In this document: positions 42,425-53,905 of the stretch, in pieces
Numbering within the stretch: the first letter of the stretch is position 1
How the letters are laid out: each line of letters starts with the position of its first letter
Assembly: GCA_002104905.1 (NCBI GenBank)
Contig: MCFE01000263.1
Coordinates: 1-64,000 of the forward strand
From: Basidiobolus meristosporus CBS 931.73
Lineage: Eukaryota; Basidiobolomycota; Basidiobolomycetes; Basidiobolales; Basidiobolaceae
Length of the DNA stretch: 64,000 nucleotides
Reading direction: 5' to 3'
Position numbers and translations under genes: made by a program
Notes under the pieces: model-generated
What the model was told of the DNA's origin: nothing
Database searches by the model: none
What the model saw: the letters and a program-made list of their open reading frames with translations, nothing else

Positions 42425-45400
42425 TTATGAAGAAGAGTCAATCAAACTGGCATGTAATTATATCAAGAAATATAGTACATTGGTGCACTACCACTACTGA
42501 AGAGAATTGGGTAATTCCAGCAATTGAAGGGTTCAGATCTACAATGAAATATACTGCAATATGTATTCATATGACCCATATTGACTGTTAGACAAGTTTT
42601 GGATAGGATATTATCCTGAATTGCAAAAAAAAATAGATCATCATTGAATGATTGCCCAAGGGGAATCTTACCAAAATCTGTTGCCACTCAAAATACAGCT
42701 GAGAATGCAAGTACTGGAGTTGTTAACCGCCATTCTGGACTATCTATTGATGGAAAAAGATCTCAGAAACAATCTCCCTGAACTGTAAGGATCCCAATGA
42801 TATATAATACATATATATTCACCTGGAGTATGGATATGTACTACACAATCCATTGGAAGAATTGTGGTAATGGAAAGTATTCCATTACTACAATATCTCT
42901 AAACCAATATTGCACTCATTTCTTTATTTTGCTTTTTGCTATCGTAACACACAAAAGAAAGATCAAGAATTTCCAACTTTGAAGAGCAAATGCTCCAGAC
43001 CCTGACAAGCAATCCACCCAAGAATATTATGTCATACAGAGCACGTAGTAGCCAACACATGTTTCAAATTACAGCTCATTTGAAGCAGTACTTAAGGAGT
43101 TATGACCAAAAGAGTCCAACTATTATATATACTATGCCTTATTGCTAGGATTACTATGGTGACTTTGATCGCGTGTAACTTTTGAACCAGCCAATCATAT
43201 CACGTGAAATTTTCACAGGTGCTGCGCCTATGTCCGATCTGCGCCACTGCAAAATTTTAGCTTCGTATCACGTGTATTGCTTGCGCAATCGCCCAAAAAC
43301 TTTGATCCTTCAAAATTTTCATATATATGACTTCCCCAGCTGAAAAATAAAGGGAGAGCCTCTCTTTCCAGAATCTCCACACTACAATTACAAGTTTAAA
43401 GGTTATAAGACTTCCCCTGCATCACTTGCACTGTTGAGTATTCTGACTTTGATTGGTACTACATCAGTAAAGAGACTGCAAAGCTCACAAGAATCCAATC
43501 TAAGTTCTACAAGAAACTACCACTTTTCTGTTGGAAAAGTCCCCTCTAAGAAACCCCTTTACTCTAAAGACACCCCTTTAGACACCCCTTTAGTCTAAAG
43601 ACCCCTTTAGAGACCCCTTTAAGAAACCCCTCTACTCTAAAGAAGCCCCTTTAGGCACCCCTTTAGTGTAAAGTCCACTTTAGAGACCACTACAAGAAGC
43701 CCCTTTACTCTAAAGACACCCCTTTAGACACCCCTTTAGGTCTAAAGACCCCTTTAGAGACTTCTACAACACACCCCTTTAGGTTAAAGGGGAGTTCAGA
43801 ATTTCCATATTAGGAAATATTTTCTCAGAAAGGAAAGTGACTTCCAAATAAGGAAAAGTTACTATAAAAGTAAATAAGCCCATTAGTCGACAGAAGGTCA
43901 GAACACTGCTGTAGAAGTGATAAACACTGCCTAAAGTATATTTTGAGCCCAAGATTGAGGAAATTAGTGAAAGTTATATCTTCTATCGGTATATCAAACT
44001 CCCAATAAGCTATTTCAGTATTAGCATACTGGAAGTTGTTGTATATTGTTGATTAGCCTCTACATTGTAGAACAAGCCCCAAACTAATCATAATACAACA
44101 CAACAGAATGCTATAGTTGTATCAAGTGTTTTGATACTGAAACCAGTGTACCAGGAGCTAAATATGGGGCCGTTAGACGTGCTATCACTCTGTTTAAGTC
44201 TCAAAACAGTGGGAGATAGTATTATACAAATTTAGCAAAATCAACTCAAGAAGATTCTACCGCCAGCCAAAAGAGTGAGGCATATAATTGCAAGCCTGAT
44301 TGGAGTATACAACCAAGCAACAGTTGGTCAGTACACAGCTAAGAGCCACTCAGAAGATAACATAGTACTTTATACTTCTTATATATATATCACTTATTAC
44401 AGTGGGAGAAAACACTTGGTGATATTTAACTTCTCTGGATCATATCAGAGGAATTTTGATTGATCAAGTCACTGCCAAGCTCCGCAACTCAAAATACTGA
44501 TATATTGGAGTCTGATATCAAAGTATTGATGAAGCCAGCTATCAAATGCAATTTATTTGATCAAATTTGGTTGGCTCTATCAAATGTTATGACTGATCTA
44601 AGTGGATGCCAATTTTGATTATTTCACTCTCAAATAGTCAGATATTCTAGAACAATAATGTCATGGAGACTCTTGTGCTTAAAAACACCATGGTACCACC
44701 TACAAGGAAGTCCAGAATCACCCCACAAAAGGAATTATCCCTGGGTCATCAGCAGAAAAAGAAAAGAAGAAAAAATGGAATATACTAATACCGCAAACTA
44801 GGGTACTTCCCAAATGAAGCCAAAGCTTATGTAGGCCATATTTGGACTATCTGGCAATGCAGATATGTTCTATGGAGCCTCTTGTACAAAGTTCTCAAGC
44901 CAGAAACCCCAGAAAAGTCTTGAAATTTCAACAGGATCTGTCAGATATTGTAGTATATATTTGAACAGATTATTTAATGCAGAAGTCTTGATGTCTGCTG
45001 TCTATGGAGCTGAAAGAAAAAGGTGCAAGGATCAACCAGATGGTTTTTATGAATTCTGAAGACACTGAGAAGATCAGTTAGCCTTGGAAACCAAGCTCAA
45101 GGTTCAAAATAACTATCAGGAGAATAAGGATAATCAAAGCCCTTGTTAAGGAGAATCTCACTTCTGGAAAAGCGCCAATCTCTATTCTACAAGTATATTC
45201 TGATAAGACAAAAGCAGCTGTATCAATCCAAATCAGTAGAAGCACTCTAAAAATAGCTATCAAATAACCTATGGTGTTGTCCAATACCAAACTGGGTAAA
45301 TCAAGAAGCAAATGGACTTTGAATCTACCGCAAATGAAGTAATCAGTCCAAAGAAAGTTATTGCTATTGAAAGAAGACAAAGATGACCATTCTAGATCCT

Positions 45401-46076
45401 ATTTGTGGATCTGAATCACTAAACAGACGTGGTTCAAGTGGGAGCAGGCCATCTCAGCTCAGAGTTGAGCAAAAACCTTCTTTTTTGGCCATGCTATATG
45501 TGCCACAATGCCAGGAAACAAGGATAATCCAGATCAGGCGTAAATGACAAAACCTTAACTTGACCCAAAGTAGGTCACTATTTTTTACCTCATATAGCAT
45601 CTATATGATGGAAGTAACTGTCCCTGAGCCTAATATGGACACACAGTGAAGTTGTCTAAATGGATTAGACTGCTGGCTGGAAATAAGGAAACTCCAGATC
45701 TGCCGTAAATGACAAAACCTTAACTTGACCAAAAGTGGGTCAATTTTGCTCAAATAAGAAGCATTGGATAGCCCAGAGGCTAAATACCATTATTACAATC
45801 TGTCAATTAGACTCAGTCTATTATTCAAGCCCGTACAACTGATCAAAGTTGATGATTAGTATTATGATCAGATCATTCAAATTTTTTAGGCATATTGCTA
45901 AGTAGATGTGCATATTGAATTCCAAGTTACTTGTTCAATTAAGTTAAGCACAAATGCATACACTGTTGGATAAAATATTAGTCCAGTATGCAACACAGTT
46001 AAATCTTATAAGCTTATTACACATTGCACACTCTCAATATGTATTTATTACTCATGAATATTTTGTTGCGTAGGAG
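42425..46076 (+). other. LARD internal region, non-coding
   Basis: About 3.65 kb, AT-rich. Small ORFs (for example 42,797-42,982, 44,275-44,463, 44,865-45,059) show no family resemblance. Contents seen are the CCCCTTTAG repeat block at 43,537-43,795 and a duplicated stretch (45,425-45,560 and 45,640-45,740 share AAATGACAAAACCTTAACTTGACC). Parts at about 44,100-44,560 recur antisense at about 52,780-53,250. Confidence 0.6.
43537..43795. repeat. CCCCTTTAG/CTAAAG minisatellite
   Basis: Three imperfect units of roughly 72-75 bases, each holding several CCCCTTTA boxes and their complements CTAAAG(A), for example around 43,549, 43,620 and 43,694. The direct repeat with internal inverted symmetry could fold into stems. 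Unit borders are approximate. Confidence 0.75.
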
Positions 46077-46425
46077 TGTTGTAATTATTGAATTGTCACC
46101 TAAATATTCATGCTAACTTAGTCACATAGATCTTATTCTGTGATTAGCATTTTGTCCTGACTAGATTTCTTGTTGGGATTTACTTAGAATATTTTCATCA
46201 AATTGTCAGGTACCCAGATTATTATTTTTCTCAGAGTCATCCAAAAGACCCCAAACTTTGCACACATATTCTTGGGACCTTCCTTAACAAACTCTACATG
46301 TTTGCTTCCTCTACTTTATTAAAAGTATAAATACCATACTTTTGATCAATGAATCTACAAGTAAATAACATGTAAATCCTCTAGTTCTCCACATCACTTC
46401 CAATACTCCTCAGAATATTGCAACA
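46077..46425 (+). repeat. LARD 3' LTR
   Basis: 349 bases, TGTTGTAATTATTG to AATATTGCAACA, preceded by GTAGGAG as a weak purine tract. Confidence 0.9.
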
Positions 46426-47813
46426 ATGGTGACTATGCAATGAGCTTCCAAGGACTATGGAGTAGTGGGGAGAGTTGATGATGTTGAAGGCTATTGTCTC
46501 ATGGTGACCAGTACTGGACAGCTGGAGTAGACAGGCCTCATGGGTAATGGCACCAGAGGAAAGGGATCTTCCATCAATAACTTCTACTTGAACAGGACAG
46601 GATTTCAGGATAGTGGGGATCTTGTGCTTCTGGACAAGGGACTGGTCAATGAAACAGGATGAAGCACCAGTATCTATGAGGGCAAGGACATGGACAGGAC
46701 TGTACTCAGGGATATGGGTTTTGAGAGACATTCTTAACAACTGGATGGACTTGGTAGCATATGATGTTTCTTGTGTGTGTTGAATTTTCTTTGGAGGGTC
46801 CAGTTGCAAGCCTGTCATTTTAACTGGACACTGGAGTTTCCCAACAATTCTAGAGAAGGCTGCTCACTGGATGATTGCAGGAGTTTGAAGCTGAACTTCT
46901 TGTTGGGACAAGACATGGCAAAGTGGCCTGGTTGGCAACAGTAAAGGCAGAGGTTTGCTGTTGATGTCTGGATCTTTCTTCTTTTGCAAGTTTCTTGTAT
47001 TTGGCACTGCCAATTTGTATAGGATTATCAGGCTTAGTACTTGGTGACTTGATTACTGGCAAGGAGGCTGGCTGATAAGTATGTTGGAGCTTCTGTTTCT
47101 TCTGGAAAAGGCAATTGTCACATTGGATTGCTTGATGTATTGCTTCACCCAAGGTAGTTGGGTCAGGCGGTGTGAGTAGTAGGTCACTGACTTCATAATT
47201 GGGTCCATCTTGAAACTGACTAACTAGGGCAGTATCACCCCAAAGGCTCAATCCACTAGCTAGTAGCCAGAATTCAGAAGCATACACAATCACAGGTCTG
47301 TTTCCTTGCTACAAGTTCTTGGTCTTGTTGGCATCAGTTCTGGCTTGGTCAATGTTGCCTAATGTTAGCTCCATTTCTGTGAGGAGGGGATGATAGTCAC
47401 TGAGTAGAGGGGAGTTGGCTTTCATCAAAGGGGAGAACCATTTCTGGGTAGTTCCAGTGAGCAGTTTAGGGATATATCCAACTTTTGCTTGATCTGTTCA
47501 GAACCAATTGGGTTGCAGCAACAAGTGGTGCTCAACTATGTTGATGAAACCTCAGAACTTATTTTGGCAGCCAATGAACTCGGTGGTGGAAGGGATCTTT
47601 GGATAATGGTAGGATGGAGTATGGATAGGCTATTGAGTATTTTAGCTCTGAAGCTGTGCAACAGTGTTTCTGAGATCTGCAATGCCTTGTTGCAGCTGGG
47701 CAAAGACAGCCATGATGCTTGCAACAATGTACTCTGGACTGGACATGTTGGGGTAGCAGGAGGTGGAGAGGTTTCTTGAGCTTCTTCAAGAGTACTGGAT
47801 GCTACTAGCTAAT
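46426..47813 (-). pseudogene. Gy-B copy 2 protease and gag
   Basis: Minus strand: the protease (PVHVLALIDTGASSCFIDQSLVQKHKIP at 46,620-46,700; DTGA catalytic motif) has an open frame from 46,818 to 46,381, running into the LARD LTR. Gag to the right is in three frames: the knuckle LCLYCCQPGHFAMSCPNKK (about 46,890-46,945), the core GDTALVSQFQDGPNYEVSDLLLT (about 47,165-47,235), and the N-terminal part near 47,540-47,730. A MITE at 47,814 marks its edge; the 5' LTR is not seen. Confidence 0.82.
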
Positions 47814-48024
47814 AGACTTGTTCCATTGTGCCATTGATTAAAGTGCCAGAAAGTGCTGTATAATTTGCTATTAATTTGATATTTTAGGGTTGTATGCATG
47901 TCAATTTTGATCCCAAATTGGCACTGTATGGCACCATCTGGCACTCTGTGGCATGATCAGGCACCATCTGGCATGCTATGGCACTATTGGGCACTATGAT
48001 CAGCTGGAATGATGGAACAAGTCC
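47814..48024. mobile_element. short MITE, related subfamily
   Basis: 211 bases with termini AGACTTGTTCCAT and ATGGAACAAGTCC, and a perfect AAT duplication (47,811-47,813 and 48,025-48,027). The interior differs from the long palindromic MITE but is packed with TGGCAC/GTGCCA motifs, at least seven. Confidence 0.88.
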
Positions 48025-48039
48025 AATATATGGGTTATA

Positions 48040-48845
48040 AAGCTACTAGATTGTCACAAATACAATTATTGAGCTACAATTCCTAACCTTGAATAAGTTA
48101 AGAACACTTCACCATGTAGTGGCTTTGACATCCTTTGATAGAGTATTGTACTAAGGCTTCCAATACTGTAACAGCTGTAGACTACACCAGCAGGGTATTA
48201 AAGTGAATGCAGCTTTGGCCAATAATTTTGCAAAGATGAAATATCCTTGCCTTTAGAGGACAAGACTAGGGAAAGATATAGGGTGATACTGACAGTAGGT
48301 ATTCCTTTACAAGTTCTTCTCAAGAACTTTAGGTAGAAGGTAAAGATCCACAGGTAAGTCAAGAGGTGTCTGATAAAGCTGTTATGAAATGACACAAGGC
48401 AGGACCAGGAAAGGACTTAGGTGTGGATCAACAAGGCAAGGCTGTTTATTCAAGACCTGTGATTATCAGACTGAGGAACACATAAGGGGGATATATCTAT
48501 ATATTACTTTTTGGCAATATAGATGCCATGAGATATTGGCTAATAATGATGGGTTTTGGGGCAAGGCACAGTAAGTGTGCCAAGATAGAAATATACTAAA
48601 GAACAGACTAGAACATTACATGGGGATATGACATGAGTCAGCTAATCATGCTACTAGGTTATGCAACATGCAACTACCATAAATGGTAGTGAGCTACATA
48701 ATTTCCAAAGGGAAGCTTCCATAGAATGTTCCATTGTGTAATGTAGACTTGGAGCTTTCCAGAAGTTGCTAGAATGCAGTAGAACTTTCTAGAAGGAACT
48801 GCAATCTCTTCACCAACTAGATTTGGTAAAATCATGTAAGGTCAA
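48040..48845 (-). repeat. Gy-C-like LTR, divergent, antisense
   Basis: Follows the same course as 7,330-7,760 (CACCAGCAGGG, GGCCAATA, TATCTTTGCC and similar landmarks) but strongly diverged. It ends where ORF-P copy 3 begins. The ORFs inside have no support. Confidence 0.6.
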
Positions 48846-49650
48846 GGATGTTATGAGATCATGTCATGGAGCAAGTCAGGTGCATTCTGCTTGGCCTTGA
48901 GTTCCCAATGGTCCCACAGTATACTGGTCTCAAGGTGTTGGTGTGCTAAACTTCTAACAGCCTTTTGAATGTTAGCCCACTCTCATCATTGCACTCAATG
49001 GCTTCATGGATCTCCAATGTCTTTTGATTTTTAGGCTTTGGTATACACTCTACATTTTGTTCCTCCTTTGCAGTAATAGGTTTTTCTGTGGGCTTTATCC
49101 TTGAGCACTGTTGTTGTGCTTCAAAGGCTGTACAGTGTTCCCCTGCTGTTACATTGGGAAATGGCTCAATTCTTGGATGTGATATTGAGCTACTAGAGTT
49201 CCTTCTTTGCGGTATAGATAATGCTTACTCAATATGGGATATTGATCTCTCTACATCTTTTGTCTGCTCATCCTGTTTCTCGACTATTTCCTGATCACTC
49301 TGGGCCATTGTATCTATCCTAGCAGCCACTGCATCTAATTGCCTCATTAATGCTTTGGTATAAGCTGAAAACATACTTGCTAATACTGGTAGTGGTGATG
49401 TTATGACAACTACTTGCTGGTCTCTGGCTGAAGGTAGTGCTCTTGCTACATTCTTATCTGCCACAGCAACTTGGCCAGCTTGTGGCTCTGCAGAGATTCC
49501 CAATAGCCAACTTAACTGAGAGCCTTAGAAGTGCACATTATTACCTTTAGTGGACACACTGTCCACTGAGTCTTTTTTAGTTGTAGCTCCGCTTGCTGCA
49601 CAGTATGTCAAAGCAAGCTGTTGTCTAACCATTCTTCTGCTGCTGTCAGT
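48846..49650 (-). pseudogene. ORF-P copy 3, antisense
   Basis: Minus-strand frames: EPQAGQVAVADKNVARALPSARDQQ ... VLASMFSAYTKALMRQLDAVAARIDTMA (49,225-49,500) ending QDEQTKDVERSISHIE. Then RRNSSSSISHPRIEPFPNVTAGEHCTAFEAQQQC (49,085-49,215), KPITAKEEQNVECIPKP, and a decayed ALKAKQNA. It is cut at 48,845 by the Gy-C-like LTR. The N-terminal end lies near 49,640. The middle domain is best preserved here: 92 codons are open. Confidence 0.6.
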
Positions 49651-49830
49651 GGTGGTGTTTGGTTGGGAACCATGCAACTTTGCTTTATTTTTTGGCAGCA
49701 TATATATGGAAGTGAGTCAAACCAAAGGGGAAATGGTGTTACATATACAGATGTTTGTGGTGCCACAACTTTATTTATAATGCTCACTATGGCAGGTCAT
49801 CATTGAATCTAACACTCCAGAGATTGGTAA
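49651..49830. other. spacer upstream of ORF-P copy 3
   Basis: Matches 34,600-34,760 and, reversed, 50,530-50,690 (GAAGTGAGTCAAACCAAAGG; CTCACTATGGCAGGTCAT). This is the shared region between the divergent ORF-P and transposase, a likely two-way promoter of the element. Confidence 0.5.
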
Positions 49831-50270
49831 CTTGTCACAAAATGCATGGCATTTTCCTGGTCTACTGGTACTATCTGGCACTATATTTAAAATTAGCCCT
49901 AAAGTAAAACCTATACAAAGCACTTATAGTGCCATATAGTACCAGTGGACCAAGATAGTGCCATTCATGTTTGTGACATGATACAAGCCACAGGAGCTAG
50001 ATTCAGAGTGCCATGGGTATTGAGTACCAGATGCTTGTCTTCAGTCCTTCTGAGCTCTTACACATCCTGCACAACATTGATCCAAAAAAACGGTCAAAAA
50101 AATGGAATTTCTCCAGCATGGGGGTGAAATCCATGGGCTGCTTTGCATGAAGATGAGGAGCTATGCTTTACACTCTATTGCCAAGTTTAGGAATGCTATG
50201 CCTCTCTGGCACATTATGGCACTATTTGACACTCATGGTTCAATGTGGCACTATCCATCAGAGCAAGTCT
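49831..50270. mobile_element. palindromic MITE, left end lost
   Basis: Right arm complete (to GAGCAAGTCT); the left arm has only its inner part, starting at CTTGTCACAAAATGC. The palindrome centre is at about 49,895-49,925. Confidence 0.85.
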
Positions 50271-50480
50271 ACTGATGATTGGTCAAAATATTACTTGTGT
50301 GACAAAACATTATCCATGAGCCTTGTAATACTTGCTTTGCTGCCTGCATGCTTCATGGCTGAGAGGCTTGTTACAATAGCCACATGGTCTTTTTTCTCTT
50401 TTCCAATGGCATTGAATCAAAGTAGTCTTCTCCATGGGGCAAACAGCTTGACACTCAACAATGTTACGCTATTATAGCAT
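50271..50480 (-). pseudogene. Tnp2-like transposase N-terminus, antisense
   Basis: Minus strand: EKTTLIQCHWKREKRPCGYC followed by NKPLSHEACRQQSKYYKAHG. It matches the decayed start of the transposase at 34,815-34,960 and has a clean CxxC pair. It is cut at 50,270 by the MITE. Confidence 0.55.
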
Positions 50481-50699
50481 TTTTCTGTTGATACTTGTGT
50501 GCATTTAAGAGAGTCTTGTATTTGAAACATTGCTCATATGTGAATGTAAAATTCAATGATGACCTGCCATAGTAAGCATTATGAATTAAGTTGTGGCACC
50601 GCATACACACATATATGTTTTTCTATTTCCACTTTGGTATGACTCACTTCCCTATATATGCTAACAATAAGTAAAGCAAAGTTATCTGGTTCCCAACTA

Positions 50700-52595
50700 A
50701 GCCCCACTGTTGACAGCAGCTGAAGAGTAGCTGGACAACAGCTTGCTTTGACATTCAGTGCAACAAGCAGGGCTGCATCCAAAAAAGGCCATGTGGACAG
50801 TGTGCCCACCAAAGGTAATAATGCAGACTCCTTGGGCTCTCAGTCAAGTAGGCAGATTAGAACCTCTACAGAACTGCAAGCTGACCATAATGCTCAGGCA
50901 CATGAGAATGGAGTAAATGCAGTACCCTCTGTTGAAGACCAGCAAATGGCCAACATAACATTACCACCACCCATATTGCAAGTATGTAGTCAGCTCATAC
51001 CAAAGCATTGATGAGGCAATTATGTGCAGTACCTGATAGGATACATGTTATGGCCCAGAGAAGTCATCCAATGTTCCTGAAACAGGATGAGCAAATACCC
51101 TAAATTTCCTAATGTAACAGCATAGGAACACCTTTCAATCTTTGAAGCACAACATTAGTGCCCAGAGATAGAGCCAACAGAAAAGCCTATCATAGAATGG
51201 GAGTGAGAGACTGTGGTGCTTATTCCCAAGCCTAAAAATCAAAAGACATTGAAGATCTGTGAAGCCATTAAGTGCAATGATGAAGTGTGGGCCAATATTC
51301 AAAGGCTGTTAGAAGTCTAACATAGCATAATCTTAAGGCCAGCATGCCATGGGAACATCAGGGACTCATGGCTAAGCAGAATGCATCTGACTTGTTCCAT
51401 GAGCTATATCCTAGATTCAAGCAAGCAAACAGATTTTGGGCCAGCATTTGTATGCTCAGAAGGTATCTCAAGAATAGCAGAAACTGTCAAAGGCAGAAAA
51501 CAAGGGTGCCACTGCTAAAAACCAGCAGCTTCCTCAAGAGCTTGTCACAAGCTTTGGCTGAAAGCTCTAAACAAGTAGTAAAGAAACATCAGATAGCTTG
51601 AGGAGTGCCAGTAAGGGACAGGCAGATAGAAACAGATGTATCAGTGGAGCATTTATCAAGGAGAAAATGTAGTTCATGACAAGAAACACTCAGTCACAGT
51701 AGCAGCAAAGGACCTTACATTGATAAAACCTGCAGCTTTCTCAGGCACTCATTACAAGCAGGGCTAATAGTCCCAGACAAGCAATAAAAAACATTAGGTA
51801 GTCAGTAGAGTGCAGGCAAGGGTCAAGCAGGCAAAAAGAGATGCTTCAGTACAGCATTCTTCAAGGAGAAAACAAAGTACAATGCAAGAAGCACTGATTT
51901 AAAGTAGCAGTGAAAGACTTGGCAGTAATAAAGGTAAGGGTAAAGAGAAAAACATTACCCAAGCCAGAGAGAGGGAAGTATGAGAGAAAAGCTGTAGTTT
52001 GCACCAGTTAATGCCATCAGCCCAGAATGGGCTGAATCTCCTCATAGACACAAAGAATGCCCAACAAGACAAAAGCTTTTTTCTCATAGGTTGGAAGCAC
52101 AGCCTGTTGACCTACACTCCAGTGAGGTAGATGAGTTTGCAGAGAAAAGCAATTTGTCCACCACTGCCTCCATTGTACACAGAGAAGAGATCCCACTGAC
52201 AGACAATGCAACAATGTCAAGTACTCAAAAGACTATCACAATGCCTGCAGGGGAATTTTGGGGCATTAATAGGCCACCAAGAGGTTGCAGCACTTCTTCA
52301 TGAGCAGTGCTCAAGAAAACTCACTTGAATATTGCAAGTATTTATTGCAAAGACTGGCAGATGAGGTACTAAACCTTGCAGTACAAGCTGAAGACCAGGA
52401 CATATAGGAGCCAGTGAATGTACAGCGGCATAAAGCTGCAGGATTCCTGCCAAAGTCATGGAAAAAGGGTGTTCTAATAGAAATATTTACTGAATGGTGG
52501 ATTCTAATAGTGTTACTGGTTGAGTGTGGGGTTGGGCTCAATGTTAGTTTTGGGTATAGGGACTTGTACGGGTCAATGCAATTATAATTGAGTTG
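50700..52595 (+). pseudogene. ORF-P copy 4
   Basis: Starts near LTFSATSRAASKKGHVDSVPTKGNNADSLGSQSSRQ (50,748-50,860), then PSVEDQQMANITLPPP. The later conserved part (PWEHQGLMAKQNASDLFHELYPRFKQANRFWASICMLRRYLKNSR) is open at 51,344-51,598. The C-terminal part (FMSSAQENSLEYCKYLLQRLADE ... VECGVGLNVSFGYRDLYG) is at 52,295-52,580. Stops lie between. Together with 50,271-50,480 it repeats the head-to-head layout seen at 32,641-36,627. Confidence 0.6.
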
Positions 52596-52774
52596 TAACT
52601 GAAGCTTTAATTACTAATTTTTTTTAATTTGGGGTGCAACTATTTTTCAACAGTATTTACATGGTGTACTGACAGGATCAATATCTCTTAGACACATGAC
52701 TTTAACTTTGTGATGGCCTTTTGACAGGATCATCACAATTATTATTCATAGAGTAATCAAAATTGGCATCCACT
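52596..52774 (+). other. conserved tail of the DNA-transposon unit, copy 2
   Basis: Resembles 30,110-30,240: GGGGTGCAACTATTTTTCAA, TGACAGGATCAA, TTTGACAGGATCATCACAA. Sequence similarity among copies ends close to 52,765, perhaps the element end. Confidence 0.45.
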
Positions 52775-53892
52775 TAGATCAATCACAACTTTTGTTGTAG
52801 GTAAACAAATCTGATGAAATATACTGTATTGAACACCAGTTTCATTGGAAATTTGGTATAAGGCTCCAATATTTTAGTATTTTGAGGTGTAGAGCTTGGC
52901 AGTAACTTAATTAATGACAGTTTTCCAGACTTGTTCCATAGTTACTTAATACCACCAAGTGTTTTCTTCCACTGTAATAAATGATATATTAATCACAAGT
53001 ATAAAATATTATGTTTTCTAATGAGTGGCTCTTGGTTGCATATTGGCCAATTGTTGCTTTGCTATATACCCCAATCAGGCTTGCAATTGTTTGCTTCAAT
53101 CCTTTTGGCTGGCTGTATTACTTTCTTGAGTTGATTTTGCTAGACTGGTATAATACTTTCTCACATTGCTTTGATACTGATAGAGAGTGACAACATGTCT
53201 AACAGCTTCAACTCTTCCTCCTAGTACATTGGTTCTGGCATTAAAGTGCTTAACACAACTACAGCATTCTTCCAATCAATCATGAAGCCCATATCTGTAC
53301 TCCAGGTGGATATATATGTATTACTTGTCATCACAACTCTGCCAATTCAGGGAGCTTGTTTTTAGGATCTTCTTCCATTGATGGGTAGTCCAAATGGCAG
53401 CTAACAGCTCCAGAATTTGCATTCTCAGCCTTATTATGATTGGCAGCAGATTTAGGTAAAATCTACTTCCAGCAATCATTCAGTAATGATATATTTATTT
53501 TGCATTTCAGTAAAATAACCTATCAAACACTTGTCTGACAGTCAAGTGGGGCTATATGAGCACATATATCAGTATGTTACAACTTAGATCTGTATCCTCA
53601 ATTGCTGAAATTACATATTCTCCTTCATAGGTGGTAGAACATCATCATGTTATATTTCTTGACATATTTACATGACATTTAATTGACTCTTCTTCATAAC
53701 AAACTTGAGTACTTAGTAAGAGCAACTTTTGAAGGCAAGGCCTTCTTCTCTGCAGCAATACCCTCATGACTATAGTCCTTAAGCAGTGGTAGTCATCTTT
53801 GACTTTAGCAGAGGAATAGTGCCAAAAGTCTTCCTCCAGACTAGAAGCAGTAGATCTAAAAGTAAAGCTCACACCAAGAGGAAAGCAAGCTT

Positions 53893-53905
53893 GGTGCTCA
53901 TAACC
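53893..53905 (-). other. LARD copy 2 primer-binding site
   Basis: Minus-strand GGTTATGAGCACC, abutting the LTR. It has the GGTTATGAG form expected for pairing with tRNA-iMet ...CUCAUAACC. Confidence 0.6.

Larger units (their letters stand above)
41872..46425 (+). mobile_element. large non-autonomous LTR element (LARD) related to Co-A
   Basis: LTRs of 348 and 349 bases, the same half-tRNA primer site as Co-A, and a perfect ATGGT target duplication (41,867-41,871 and 46,426-46,430), but 3.9 kb of internal DNA without any recognisable gag, protease, RT or integrase. The LTR sequence is clearly related to the Co-A LTR (shared ACCTAAATATTCA, CTTAGTCAC, TGTTGGGATTTACTT). A second, antisense copy at 52,775-54,253 shows that it moved as a unit. 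It most likely depends on Co-A proteins. Confidence 0.85.
36670..47813 (-). mobile_element. Gy-B copy 2, antisense, host of Co-A copy 3 and the LARD
   Basis: A decayed minus-strand Ty3/gypsy in three pieces. The RNase H/RT part is 36,670-37,737, the RT N-terminal part 41,618-41,871, and the protease/gag part 46,426-47,813. Co-A copy 3 (37,738-41,617, TSD AATGG) and the LARD (41,872-46,425, TSD ATGGT) separate them. The order and content match Gy-B copy 1, which proves continuity across both insertions. No LTR was identified for this family in the window. Confidence 0.88.

Noticed and set aside
43537-43795. CCCCTTTAG block as interstitial telomere repeat or CRISPR-like array
   Set aside because: The units are long and imperfect, mix both orientations and sit inside an LTR element; there are no regular spacers and no tandem 6-7 base telomere unit.
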